Assembly (NCBI GenBank): GCA_017893485.1 | Contig: CM030364.1 | Coordinates: forward strand, 244,727,818-244,791,817 | Direction of reading: 5' to 3' | Source: Hemerocallis citrina | Taxonomy: Eukaryota > Streptophyta > Magnoliopsida > Asparagales > Asphodelaceae | DNA: 64,000 nucleotides | Part shown: piece by piece, positions 10,669 through 22,437 of the stretch | Position numbering within the stretch: position 1 is the stretch's first letter | How the letters are laid out: every line of letters starts with the position of its first letter | Program-made: the position numbers and the translations under genes | The notes under the pieces: model-generated | Told to the model about the DNA's origin: nothing | Databases searched by the model: none | The model's input: only the letters and a program-made list of their open reading frames with translations

Positions 10669-13600
10669 TGTCACGCCCTGCTTCCCAAAAGAATACGGAA
10701 TACAGATACGTAACAAAAGCCCAGTGAATGATTTTCATCATCCATAAGTTGTTCAAGAAATCATGACTACAAGCACAAGAACTATACAGAGTCAGAAGCG
10801 ATTTATCAACCACATGCACATAATGAGTTAAATACCAGCAAGAATACTTGAAATCAAATACATAAATCTCAAATAGTCATGATCTGAATAAAACACAAGT
10901 CTTGGGTCACATCACCCAAAATTCAAGAAATATCCAAGTCTCAAAATACAAGAATAATCCATGTTTCACGAATACAATTATGGTTCAAGCACGATACAAG
11001 AAATAATAATAAGGAAAAGCAACACTAATACTTCAAGTCTTCGATACCAACTTGAACCTGTTCTCCATAATCTGCAATTCATCGAATGCAGCAAAGAGGG
11101 AAAAGAGAAAACACAAGTACCCATCAATTGCAAGTCACGGGTCACTTATAATGTAGGATACAAGCACATGGGGAAACTAACTAGCACATGGTATAAGTAT
11201 GATGTCAAGGTAAACAACTAGCATGGTAAAAGTGATCAAGTGTACATGGTATAAATCAAGTATCAAGAAAACAAGTATCTTATAAACATGCATCAAGTGT
11301 CAAGAGTCATGTGTTCATGTATCAAGTATCAAGTATCAAGTTTCATGTAAAACCAGTCTCATATATCATGTAGTCAAGTATCAAGCAAGCATGTATCATG
11401 TTCACGTATCATGTTCAAGTAGCATGTATCAAGTCTTGTAGTGATTTACTATCTAGGTAGCACTTCATGCAGCCCACCTTACATGGTTGCTACAACACAA
11501 CAGTTTTGCTTTAGATTTCATAGTGGACCATAAAGGGCAGTATACTCGGGGACAAGCAAGTAATTGAGCTCCAAGCTCCATGTATCATGTATCATGTAAT
11601 CACGGGTCAAGTAGTGCAAGTGGCAAGTATCATGTCTTGCATGCAAGTATTAAGTAGTCATGTCAAGTATCACGTAGGATCAGTGGATCCCCTTCCGAGT
11701 ATACATTTCCGAACTATCCACTATTAGATCTGTCCCTTAAACCCCGACTTGGTTAATTTTATTATTAATGTCCAACAAGCATGTATATGTGCAAAATATA
11801 TCACGAATAACATGGCATGATCATGTGATAAGTGCAAGTAGTAAACTAAACAAGTACAAGTGCAAGTTATCTCATAAAGGAACAAAATGAACACATCTCA
11901 AGTTCAGGACAGCAAGACCATGCTGTAGTAAAACAGTGATTCCAAGAGTTACAAACAAGCAAATCTAGATCTGTCGAAGGATATGGAAAATAGACATCCA
12001 CACGAATCCAGTGAGTATAAATTCATATACTAATTCAGAACAACACAGCTCAAAACTGATTTGAATACCGAATTTAGGTTCAGCCAGAAATCAAGAAAAC
12101 AAATTCAAGAGTATGAAAACAGCATCAAAACTCATCAAATAAATTCACGAAAAATCTGGGGTAGCCACCTATATGTCTAGTACCAAAATATAAAGTTTCA
12201 GTTTTTTTCAGGAAAAATAGATTAAGTCATCAAAAATAAGAAAGCATCAAGAAAACACAATTTAACGAATTTGAAAATCCCGACACTGCTGTATGAAAAT
12301 TAAGATATCTCGCAACCAGTGTAACGAAATCCAATTCCGCCAAAGGGATTTGAAAATAGATAGAATTTACTAACTTTCACATCTCAAAAAGAAATTTCAT
12401 ACAATAAAAGGAATCATAGTGAAAATAGGGTTCTTTACTGAACAGCGAGTAATATACAGCACAAGTAAGTTTTAGAAACGAGCATGAAATACCACCTAAA
12501 ACTTATCAATAAAATTCATCAAAATTCTGGGTAGTCTCTAATATCATAAGCAAACACTGAACAAAATATTGGATCAAGATAATATATATAGAATAGTTCT
12601 TGAAAATAGTTTGTTAACAAAGTCAACCAAAAACTGAATCTGGAATGGATCGACACCTTTGTACTAAAACCGTCATAACTCAGTCATACGAAATCCAAAC
12701 CTAGCAAAACCAGTGGGGTTTGAAAATAGACAAAATTATATAAATTTCATATTTTATACAGGAATCAATATTCTAACTGTAGCATGGAAAAAAAACAGCA
12801 AATAAAACAGAACAACCAGCAAATACAGATTTCACCCTCTAGCACAAAAACAACATAACTTCAAGAATATTGATCCAAACACATCCAAACTTGAAATTCA
12901 ACTTACCAAGTGTCTAAACATCATGGTTTAGGGTTACTAACATGTCCACGCCTATTATTTTACATGGGTATCAATCAAAACACAAAATCACGCAATATCC
13001 ACACATACACGATTCAAATTCAAGGATGGGCGATTCCTAGGTTATTTCATGTCAAGATTGGTGTCATGAGTCTTCTATGGCCAAAATATCACAATAGAGA
13101 CAAAACTCATCCAGGAAAACACAATCTTAGGTTGTCTCTAGGCCCAACTACACTATAGGTGAACTTTGGTACTTGTATCAAACAAATGAATTGGAGTACA
13201 AGTTACTTGCCTTATTTTGGGGATGAAACACCATGCAATCAATCCTAGAAGCAAAACCCACGAACAAAATCCGCTCCAAGCACGAATCCAAGCAACAACG
13301 AACAAACTCCTCTTACGAACAAATCCCTTGAAGCAACGATCAAAGTGGCAAATACCCCCTTTGAGAAACACCACGAAGAGACGAGAAGGGGACCAAAGAT
13401 GCAAGTTTGATGATGGTGGTGTTGGTCTTGGTGGTCAGAAAGCAAGGAGAGAAGGAAAGGAGGTCGGGTGTGTAGAAGATGTCGGAGATGAGGTGGAGGA
13501 TAGGCCGAAGTAGGGTCGGCCTGATGGGAAGGGGCTGATCGGCCTAGGGGGGTAGGCCGGCTGATGGTGGAAGGGGGGCTCGGGTTAAGGTATAGCCGGC

Positions 13601-14083
13601 AAGAAGAGAGGGAGAGAGTTAGGGTTTTAGGAGGGGAATTAGGGTTTGTGATTAGGAGGGTGTATATAGGGGATTAAATGTGGGTTAATGGGTTGTGGGT
13701 ATTAGTATGTAGTAATAGGTATACAAATGGGTAATGGATATTGGGTCAAATTCAAATAGGAATACAAATTAGAGTGAATTCTATGGCTCTTGAAAAATCT
13801 TATTAGGGGTAAAAAATCATAGGAAGGGAAAACACCACCAAAACTCCACCACAACACCATGAAACAAATAAAGATAACGAGCCCAAAAATGCGGAAATGA
13901 TTACAATAATGAAAAATAAGATGAAAGAGACAATCAATTAAATACAAGGAGCTCAAAATGAAAAGAAGCGAATATATATTGAAATCAAATTCAATATACA
14001 GTTCAAAAAAATACAAGAGAGGGAAATACACCAAAAATGAAAAATACAGCCAAAAATACATAAAATGAAAAACAAGGGTTACA
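10669..14083 (-). repeat. element B 3' LTR (complete)
   Basis: 3415 bp. Its part 11890-14083 is repeated with few differences at 15276-17465. Plus-strand ends are TGTCACGCCC and GGGTTACA. No genuine coding sequence: frames near 12910 and 13217 recur in the second copy only because the LTR is duplicated. A purine-rich stretch (ATGTGGGTGGATAGGAT on the minus strand) adjoins its inner end, as expected for a polypurine tract. Confidence 0.82.
11235..11680 (-). repeat. ATCAAGT/ATCATGT low-complexity array in the element B LTR
   Basis: Dozens of near-heptamer words (GTATCAAG, GTATCATG, TCATGT) fill this stretch irregularly, interrupted by a unique segment at about 11440-11570. Replication slippage is the likely origin. 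It lies in the part of the LTR missing from the truncated second copy. Confidence 0.7.
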
Positions 14084-14224
14084 ATCCTATCCACCCACAT
14101 GAAAATTTCGTCCTCGAAATTCAAAAGAAGATACCTAGGGTAACCCCGAGCAAAACAAAACAACCAAAAGCAAAACAAAAACAATCTACTCAAACAAATA
14201 AGGAAACTTCTGCTGAATTTCCTC

Positions 14225-15275
14225 CTCCAGCTCCCAAGTCGACTCACCAGGCGAGGTGAGGATTCCAAGCAACACGAACCAACTTGATGACCTTGTTCTT
14301 AAGCAATTTCTCCTGCCGATCCACAATAGCAACTAGTGGAATCTCACAAGTCCAATCCGGCCGAATGGTCAACTTTGAATAGTCGATCACATGGCTTTCA
14401 TCGTGGATATATATCCTGAGTTGTGAGACATGGAAAACATTGTGCACTCCTGATAAATTTGGCAGCAATAGAAGACGATAAGGCACCTTGCCTACTCATT
14501 CTAAGATCTCAAACGGTCCAATAAACCTCGGGCTAAGCTTGCCCCCGCCACCGAACCAAATGACACCGCACCACGGCGATACCTTAAGGAAAACATGGTC
14601 ACCAACAGCAAACTCCAAGGCCCTACGATGGACATCAGCCCATCACCTTTGCCTGTCCTGAACTGCCTGCAAATGCTTCCTGATCTGAACCACTGCATCT
14701 ACTGTCTTGGTGATCAATTCCGGACCCAATAACTTCCTCTCACCAATGTCATCCTAGCACACTGGTGATCTGCACTTCTACCCATAAAGTGCCTCGAACG
14801 GAGCAGCTTTAATACTGGCTTGAAAGCTGTTATTATACGAGAACTCTATGAGATGCAAATGATCCTGCTAAAACCCACCAAACTGAAGCATGCAGGACCT
14901 CAACATGTCCTCAAGAATCTGAATAGTCCGCTCTGACTGTCCATCAGTCTGGGGATGAAAAGCTGTACTGTACTTTAATTTGCTCCCCAATTTGTTCTGA
15001 AGACTCTCCCAAAACTGAGATCTGAATCTTGTATCCCTATCGGATACAATACTGACTGGAACCCCATGAAGTCTAAAAATTTCTTACATGTACCTCTCAG
15101 CTAGGCTCTCAGTAGACTGACCGACACGGAAAGGAATGAAGTGAGCACACTTAGTCAAACGGTCGACAATCACCCATATAGCATTACGACCCTTAGGACT
15201 CCTTGGCAAAGCGGTCACAAAATCCATAGTGATATGTTCCCACTTCCAATCTGGAATAAGAAGCGGTTGAAGAAT
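14225..15275 (-). pseudogene. element B integrase C-terminal half
   Basis: On the minus strand 15278-15084 encodes IPDWKWEHITMDF, then [18 protein letters not shown], the start of the integrase catalytic core. Further on, fragments read [12 protein letters not shown], then [30 protein letters not shown] and a chromodomain-like end near 14250 (KLVRVAWN). Stops and frame changes are frequent. The frame breaks at 15275, where LTR sequence is joined. Integrase would insert cDNA, and the C-terminal chromodomain of chromoviruses is thought to steer it to heterochromatin. Confidence 0.78.
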
Positions 15276-17465
15276 CACATCTCAAGTTCAGGATAGTAAG
15301 ACCATGCTGTAGTAAAACAGTGATTCCAAGAGTTACAAACAAGCAAATCTAGATCCGTCAAAGGATCTGGAAAATAGACATCCACATGAATCCAACGAGT
15401 ATAATTAAGTCATATACTAATTCACAACAACACAGCTCAAAACTGATTTGAATACCGAATTTAGGTTCAGCCAGAAATCAAGAAAACAAATTTAAGAGCA
15501 TGAATATAGCATCAAAACTCATCAAATAAATTCACGAAAAATCTGGGGTATCCTCCTATATGTCCAGTACCAAAATATAAAGTTTCAGGTTTTTCCAGGA
15601 AAAATAGATTAAGTCATCAAAAATAAGAAAGCATCAAGAAAACATAGTTTAACGAATCTGAAAATCCCAACACTGCTGTACGAAAATTAAGATATCTCGC
15701 AACCAGTGTAACGAAATCCAATTCCGCCAAAGGGATATGAAAATAGATAGAATTTACTAACTTTCACATCCCACAAAAAAATTTGAAGGAATCATAGTGA
15801 AAATAGGGTTCTTTACTGAACTGCGAGTAATATACAGCACAAGTAAGTTTTAGAAACGAGCATGAAACACCACCTAAAACTTATCAATAAAATTCATCAA
15901 AATTCTGGGTAGTCCCTAATATCATAACGAAACACTGACCAAAATATTGGATCAAGATAATATGAATATAATAGTTCTTGAAAATATTTTGTTAACAAAA
16001 TCAACCAAAAACTGAATCTGGAATGGATCGACACCTCTGTACTAAAACCGTCATAACTCAGTCAGACGAAATCCAAATCTAGCAAAACTAGTGGGGTTTG
16101 AAAATAAACAAAATTATCTAAATTTCATATTTTATACAGGAATCAAGATTCTAACTGTAGTATGGACGAAAACAGCAAATGAAACAGAACAACCAGCAAA
16201 TACAGATTTCACCATCTAGCACAAAAACAACATAACTTCAAGAATATTGATCCAAACACATCCAAAATTGAAATTCAACCTACCAAGTGTCTAAACATCA
16301 TGGTTTAGGGTTACTAATATGTCCACACCTATTATTTTACATGGGTATCAATCAAAACACAAAATCACGCAATATCCACACATACACGATTCAAATTCAA
16401 GGACGGGCGATTCCTAGGATACTTCATAGAAAGATTGGTGTCATGATTCTTCTATGGCCAAAATATCACAATAGAGACAAAATCCATCAAGAAAAACACA
16501 ATCTTAGGTTGTCTCTAGACCCAACTACACTATAGGTGAACTTTGGTACTTGTATCAAACAAATGAATTGGAGTACAAGTTACTTGCCTTATTTTGGGGA
16601 TGAAACACCATGCAATCAATCCTAGAAGCAAAACCCACGAACAAAATCCGCTCCAAGCACGAATCCAAGCAACAACGAACAAACTACTCTTACGAATGAA
16701 TCCCTTGAAGCAACGATCAAAGTGGCAAATACCCCCTTTGAGAAACACCACGAAGAGACGAGAAGGGGACCAAAGATACAAGTTTGATGATGGTGGTGTT
16801 GGTCTTGGTGGTCGGCAAGCAAGGAGAGAAGGAAGGGAGGTCGGGTGTGTAGGAGATGTTGGAGATGAGGTGGAGGATAGGCCGGAGGAGGGTCGGCCTG
16901 ATGGGAAGGGGCTGATCGGCCTAGGGGGGTAAGCCGGATAATGGTGGAAGGGGGGCTCGGGTTAGGGTATAGCCGGCAAGAAGAGAGGGAGAGAGTTAGG
17001 GTTTTAGGAGGGGAATTAGGGTTTGTGATTAGGAGGGTATATATATAGGGGATTAAATGTGGGTTAATGGGTTGTGGATATTAGCATATAGTAAGAGGTA
17101 TATAAATGGGTAATGGATATTGGGTCAAATTCAAATAGGAATACAAATTAGAGTGAATTCTATGGCTCTTGAAAAATCTTATTAGGGGTCAAAAATCATA
17201 GGAAGGGAAAACACCACCAAAACTCCACCACAACACCATGAAACAATAAAATAAAGATAACGAGTCCAAAAATGAGGAAATGATCACAATAATGAAAAGT
17301 AGATGAAGGAGACAATCAATCAAACACAAGGAGCTCAAAATGCAAAGAAAGGAATATATATTGAAATCAAATCCAATATACGGTTCAGAAAAATACAAGA
17401 GAGGGAAATACACCAAAAATAAAAAATACAGCCAAAAATACATAAAATAAAAAACAGGGGTTACA
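15276..17465 (-). repeat. element B 5' LTR, truncated
   Basis: Matches 11890-14083 over its length with scattered substitutions and small indels, starting at the shared word CACATCTCAAGTTC. Only the part up to this deletion junction remains. The rest of the LTR and most of the internal region were lost together. Confidence 0.82.
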
Positions 17466-17814
17466 AAAGCACTATCCCTGATCCCCTCATGGAAGACAAG
17501 GATCTCCCAATCTGGAACGTCTACGTTAATGGATCTTCCTGCCTAGAAGGGAGTGGGGCAGGAGTCATCTTGCTTGGACCCGATGAGTTCACTCTCTAGT
17601 ACTCGCTATGCCTCAACTTCCCAACCCCCGACAACGAAGCCAAATATGAGGCATTGATTGTGACCTCCTCCTAGCTCGGAAGGTACAGACACAAAGGGTC
17701 AAGGTTTATAATGACTGCCAGCTAGTCTTGATTCAATCTGAGGAGACTATGAGGCCAGAGATGACCGCATGGTCAGGTATATAGCTTGTGTGAAGAAACT
17801 CTAGCCACATTCTA
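17466..17814 (+). pseudogene. Tat element A RNase H, second part
   Basis: Encodes LPIWNVYVNGSSCLEGSGAG near 17500-17560 (the first catalytic Asp of RNase H is replaced by Asn in VNGSS), then LNFPTPDNEAKYEALI, the typical Tat RNase H signature with the catalytic Glu. It continues the frame cut at 10668. It has a stop near 17600 and is cut again at 17815. Confidence 0.75.
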
Positions 17815-18363
17815 TGTAATGCCCCGAATTCCAAACGTATGTAATTCGTAGCACAATAGGATCTTTTACTTCAAATTTGTACAAAAATACAAGGAATTTA
17901 TAACTTTTCATTAATTATATATACAACAATATAATCAACACGTGCATAGAAAACACGTGCATTAGATGCATAAACAAAGTATATTTGAGTCAAAATAGGA
18001 GAAAAATGTATTTCGAGAGAACGGAAAATATTTATAAATAATCTTAGTATGGAATACATACAATATTTATATTAATAATGTTACGAATATTACCCGTAAC
18101 AGTAAAATATACATAATCAACACGTGCATGGAAAGTACGTGCCATACACGTAAAAACACAAAGATTAAGATTAATATTTGAGCTCAAAATAGGATAAGAT
18201 GAATTTTTAGAGGATGGAAAAATATATAAATAATCGAAGTAAAAAAATATGTAGGATATTTATATTAAAATAAATTACAGATATTACCCATAACGGTACA
18301 AAATACATGTGCGTAACACCCACGGGACAAAATTATCATAACTCAATTTTGCGGGGAGTTACA
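17815..18363 (-). mobile_element. small solo LTR (549 bp)
   Basis: Ends TGTAATGCCC (17815) and GAGTTACA (18363). The flanks TTCTA and TTATA match at 4 of 5 positions, an eroded target duplication. Read on the minus strand its start matches the start of the LTR at 62851, including the CGCAAAATTG word and the GGGTGTTAC inverted partner, so the two are related and this one lies in reverse. An internal duplication of about 182 bp (17931-18112 and 18113-about 18300) carries CACGTG words. Non-coding. Confidence 0.7.
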
Positions 18364-19780
18364 TTATAAGAATCTGAAGTCATTCTCATTCCTAGCAAGG
18401 AAAATGGGTAAGCATATGCCATCTCTAAGTTTGTCTCCTCTTTTTTCGATGGACTCGACCACACAGTGCTCATTGAAATCATACTCAAACTTAGCATCGA
18501 AGAGGGAGCATTAAGCTCATGTTCATCACCTCCCAAATACCCGGAGATTATTGGATGAAACCCTTAATCGACTTCCTCGACAAAGGAATTCTCCCAGCGG
18601 ATCAAAGCAAGAAAGGTTTAGGTGAGAGCTGAAAGATATACATTTGTTGAGGGGATTCTCTACCAAGTGTTTTTATACACTTGTAAACAACATGCCTTAC
18701 TTGCGATACCGCTCCCTTGAGGAAGAAAAATATGTTCTTAGAGAGGTAAAAGAAGGAATCAGTGGTAGCCACCAAGGAATAAGGTCCCTCGCACGAAACA
18801 TTCTCAACCACGGATAATATTGCTCACACTTCTCTATGTCATTGGAAAGTATGTCTGCCAATGAACCCCTTCCAAGAAGTACTCCTTCATCAAGCAAGTG
18901 CCCCAAGCCAACCTCAGCTTCATGCCAAATCATATCCCCTTCGCCATGTGGGGAATGGACTTACTCGGACCGTCCCCCCCTCCCCCCCCCCCCCCCCCCC
19001 CCGCCCCTACTGGAGAAAAGAACTTCCTCGTTCTCACCATAAACTACTTCACAAAGTGGATCGAGGCGGAACCGTTATCTTTCATCACCGAGCACAAAAT
19101 TCATCAATTCTTCTAGAAGAACATCATGTGCAGGTTCAAGATCCCCTGAATCCTCATCAGCGGAACACAATTCGTTGGCAAAGGATTCAATAAGTTTTGC
19201 ATTGATATGGGGATTGAACAATGCTTCTCCTCCATTTCACACCCCTAGACCAAGAATGCCAACCGACAGATTCTTGACGGCCTCAAGAAGAGGTTAGATG
19301 AAACCTCCAAGGGTCGAAGAGCTCCCAAGTGTACTCTGGTCCTAGAGGACCTTAAAGAGAACCTCAATAGGAGAGTCCTCGTTCAACCTCACTTTCAGCT
19401 CTGAAACAATAATCCTCCTAGAAGTCGGAATTCCTTCCCCTCGCCTTTTCTCTTTCAATAAAGAACAAAACTCAAATGATCTGCAAGGCAACCTTGATCT
19501 CATTGAAGAGGTTTGTGAAAAATTTTCCTTTCGATGAAGTATCTATCAGCAACGGGTGGAGAAGTACTACAACAAGAAGGTTCATATAACAAACCTCAAA
19601 GTAGTGGTCCTGGTCCTCCAGAAGCTTATAATCTCAAATCCATGCAAGAAGTGAAAGCTCGCTCCAAACTGGGAAGGACTGTACAAGGTCTCTTAAGTCA
19701 TCCGCCTTGGGGCTTACCGACTTGAAAACCTGGGGGGCAAGAACCTCATGAAGTTGAAAGATGGTGCTTAACCACCTCCA
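18364..19780 (+). pseudogene. Tat element A integrase
   Basis: Order: the RNase H/integrase linker, then near 18640-18800 the zinc-binding region (YTFVEGILYQVF, then GSHQGIRSLARNIL). The catalytic core start lies near 18920-19110 (HIPFAMWGMDLLGP ... NYFTKWIEAEPL), broken by a poly-C expansion. The C-terminal region near 19540-19780 encodes YNKKVHITNLKVV, NWEGLYKV and GAYRLENL, a typical Tat end. Stops are frequent, so the protein is dead. Confidence 0.75.
18982..19002. repeat. 21-bp homopolymer C run
   Basis: An uninterrupted C tract, preceded by seven Cs and one T, inside the integrase coding sequence just after the MDLLGP motif. It would insert a run of prolines. It may be slippage in a dead copy or a sequencing artefact. 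Confidence 0.9.
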
Positions 19781-20792
19781 CCCGTAGTAAGTGTTTAATT
19801 TGTAAAAAGGCCGACTCTTATAATAGCTAAAGCAATAGAGGAGAGTCATCAAGGTAACCACTTAGGTCTATTTTTCCAATTAAAACTAAGCATTTTCTTT
19901 TTGCAAAATTCTTGTACAACTCTCCAAGTGTAAAGAATAAGTTAGATGTCGCTCTCCTCTCCGAAGCTACGCCAACAACTCATTAACCACTCAAATAGAA
20001 AGTGCGGAGTCCAGCTCATCCCTAGAGTTTCTCCCACAACTAGCTAACATTAAACAACAAGTTCGGAGTCCAAATTCATGGCTCAAAGCTGCCTGCGTAA
20101 CTCACTAACAAGCAAGTTTGGAGCTGGGCTCGCCACTCGAAAATGCTCCCATAACTCTCATAGTCTAAACTCATGGCTCGGAGTTGCTCTCGCAACTCAC
20201 AAACAAGAAAGTTCAGAACTCGACTCACCACTCGAACTGCTCCCACAATTCATTAAAATCTTTAAACAATATGTTCAGTGCCCAAAATCATTACTCAATG
20301 TTTCTCCTACAACTCACAAATATGTAAGTTTGAAGGCCGTCTCGTCCCTCAAAACTGCTATTGCAGCCCATTGATTCGCCAGAAAGTCAAGTTTGGAGTC
20401 TATCCCTCCTAGAGGCTACCCCCACAACTTGCTAGATCTAGAGCTGCTCCCACGACTCAGCAATATTAGACAGAAGGCCACAACGCAAAGAAGGCAAGAG
20501 ACAATACTCAAACACTTAGAAGATTTTTATTACACGTGACATCTTAGTACAAGTTCAAAATACAAGAAGGATTTTTTGTCCACTCTAATGTAAGCATAAG
20601 ATTTGAAGTACATGGATCACTCTACAACTCTTCCCCACCCTAATTATTTGTGATTTCGAGGAAGAGGGACTCTTCAGTTCAGAGACATTGTCTGCTTGTG
20701 ACACTCCCTGACCATCGAGGAACCGCCTTGACCACCTGAGCTACCACATAAGGGTGCCAACCTTGCAGATCTGGTCTTCGTCTCATGACCAC
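19781..20792 (+). repeat. post-pol region of Tat element A with degenerate tandem repeats
   Basis: From about 19945 to 20470 the sequence is built of imperfect units of roughly 60-80 bp around words such as AAGTTCGGAGTC, CTCATGGCTC, GAGCTGCTCC and CACAACTCA, seven or more in number. Before and after it is non-coding. Arrays of this type between pol and the 3' LTR are a known property of Tat-lineage elements. A solo LTR interrupts the region at 20793. Confidence 0.65.
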
Positions 20793-21293
20793 TGTAATAC
20801 CCTGATTTTTAAATTAAAAAAAATTATTTATTTTTGCACGTAGTGGGCACGTGTAATATTTTTGGTTAATACTTTCATTAAGAAGAGTAAAGATATTTCA
20901 ATTGGTGCTTTTTGTACCAAGCTTTATTTTAATTAAATAAAAAGCCTTTTTTTAAGCCCAAAGTATACTTCGTTTATTTTATTGTTTGGGCCATTTATTT
21001 TAAGCCCATGATTTAATCCCTTTTCTTATTTTCTATAACTTGTAATGTGTAACATTTTTTTTAAAAGAGTTTTATTTGTGTACAAGTTCTTGTTAGGGTG
21101 ACTTGTGCATGCACGTGCATGTTGCATACACGTGCAAGAGCACACTTCTCTGACCAGATTGGGTTGGGAGTGGGTTTAAGTCATGGGTAGTTATTTAGGG
21201 TGTTGGTAGTTTTTACAACTCCCTAGTCCATCTTAGCCCTTGATCCTATAACTATCTACCAAATCCTAACCCTCCATCTCACCCAAATTGGTG

Positions 21294-21301
21294 TATAAAT
21301 A
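21294..21301 (+). promoter_or_regulatory. TATA box of the solo LTR
   Basis: TATAAATA followed by CCCC, in the same position relative to the LTR start as in the related LTRs of element D. Confidence 0.6.
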
Positions 21302-21658
21302 CCCCTCTCATTCAATTGTTTCTTTTACACTAAGATCAAATTGTAAGAGAGGTACATTGTGAGAGAGTTGTGTGTGACTATTCTGAGGAGGCCGAGCATC
21401 ACTTCTGAAGGTTTCGGTGTGGAGCAAGGAGCAAGGAATCGTCCATTGCATTAAGGAGTTTTCTGGATTTCGGTTATTTTCGTCAATAAGGTGGGTGTTT
21501 CTCAGGACTTCTAATGTCGAAATATGTCATGATTATGATGATTGTTACCATGCTTGTGAAAAGTAAATTCAGACGTATTAGATTGCCTTGTGTATGTTTA
21601 TGATGGTGGTTGAATAATGTAGTAATGACACTTTAACTAAGACTGGAATGGGCCGGTA

Positions 21659-22437
21659 CAGTCGACTGCCACTTGGACAAGTCGACTGGTACGAGGCATA
21701 TGTTTTCTCATGATTTGTTAGAAAGTTTTATGATGTACATGTGTACAGACTAAAATGATATAAGGAAATTCGTATCCTCCATGTTGTACATGACTGAGGA
21801 GACATGAACGTAAGAAAAGAAACTAGTGATAATTAGTAAAACTGAGAATAGTCTGTGCAGTCGACTGCTAATATGAACAGCCGACCGATGCATTGAATTA
21901 ACTATGAATAGTCCAGTAATTCCTTGAAATGAGTTAAATCTGTTGTGTTGTCCTAGTGTAATAAATTGAGATTAATATTTTATCTCTGCAAGAAAGTGAT
22001 GAACAAATGTAAATGCATGTTTAACATTTCCTGGAGGAAAGAAAAATATTAGTTATGTGAAATTCCATGTTGTGATGTTAGTTAAGAAATTACATGTTTA
22101 TGCAGCATGAATATATATATATATATGTTGTAATGTGACACAATGATGCATGTGCATGGAAGAACAGATGGAAAGATAATTCCAAAAATTTGAAATGTGA
22201 ACCTGTTCAGTCGACTTAATGCGAGTAGCAAGTCGACTGGGCTGAATATGAAAATGTACAGTTAAGAATCGGTACAGACGACTGATTTAATGACAGTCGA
22301 CTGTTACGTGAATGATATTTTGAATATAGAAAGTTTCGGAGCGGCCGACTGGCCATGTGCAGCAGTCGACTCTCCCGAATGGTTATGAAGAACTTGAACT
22401 GACTGGACAAGTCGACTGGACTTCTCCAAGTCGACTG
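21659..22437 (+). repeat. six pairs of CAGTCGACTG-type palindromes
   Basis: Pair starts: 21659/21679, 21858/21878, 22208/22230, 22275/22294, 22342/22363 and 22409/22428, i.e. spacings of 20, 20, 22, 19, 21 and 19 bp. Exact CAGTCGACTG occurs at 21659, 21858 and 22294. The others differ by one to three bases. The pairs lie downstream of the TATA box, in the transcribed part of the LTR. Confidence 0.85.

Larger units (their letters stand above)
10669..17465 (-). mobile_element. gypsy element B (chromovirus-like), internally deleted, minus strand
   Basis: Starts TGTCACGCCC at 10669 and ends ...GGGGTTACA at 17465, with near-matching flanks AAAGA and AAAGC (4 of 5) as an eroded target duplication in the RNase H gene of Tat element A. 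In minus orientation the order is: a truncated 5' LTR (17465-15276), the C-terminal half of integrase (15275-14225), and a complete 3' LTR (14083-10669, 3415 bp). Gag, protease, RT, RNase H and the 5' LTR end with its primer site are gone in one deletion whose junction is near 15275. Confidence 0.8.

Noticed and set aside
12910..13513. Frames repeated at 12910/13217 and 16287/16594
   Set aside because: They are duplicated with the element B LTR, and their length and content are not protein-like.
13702..14268. 188-codon minus-strand frame at 14268-13702
   Set aside because: It runs across the element B LTR boundary, and its Phe/Leu/Tyr-rich translation reflects A+T-rich DNA. There is no family signature.
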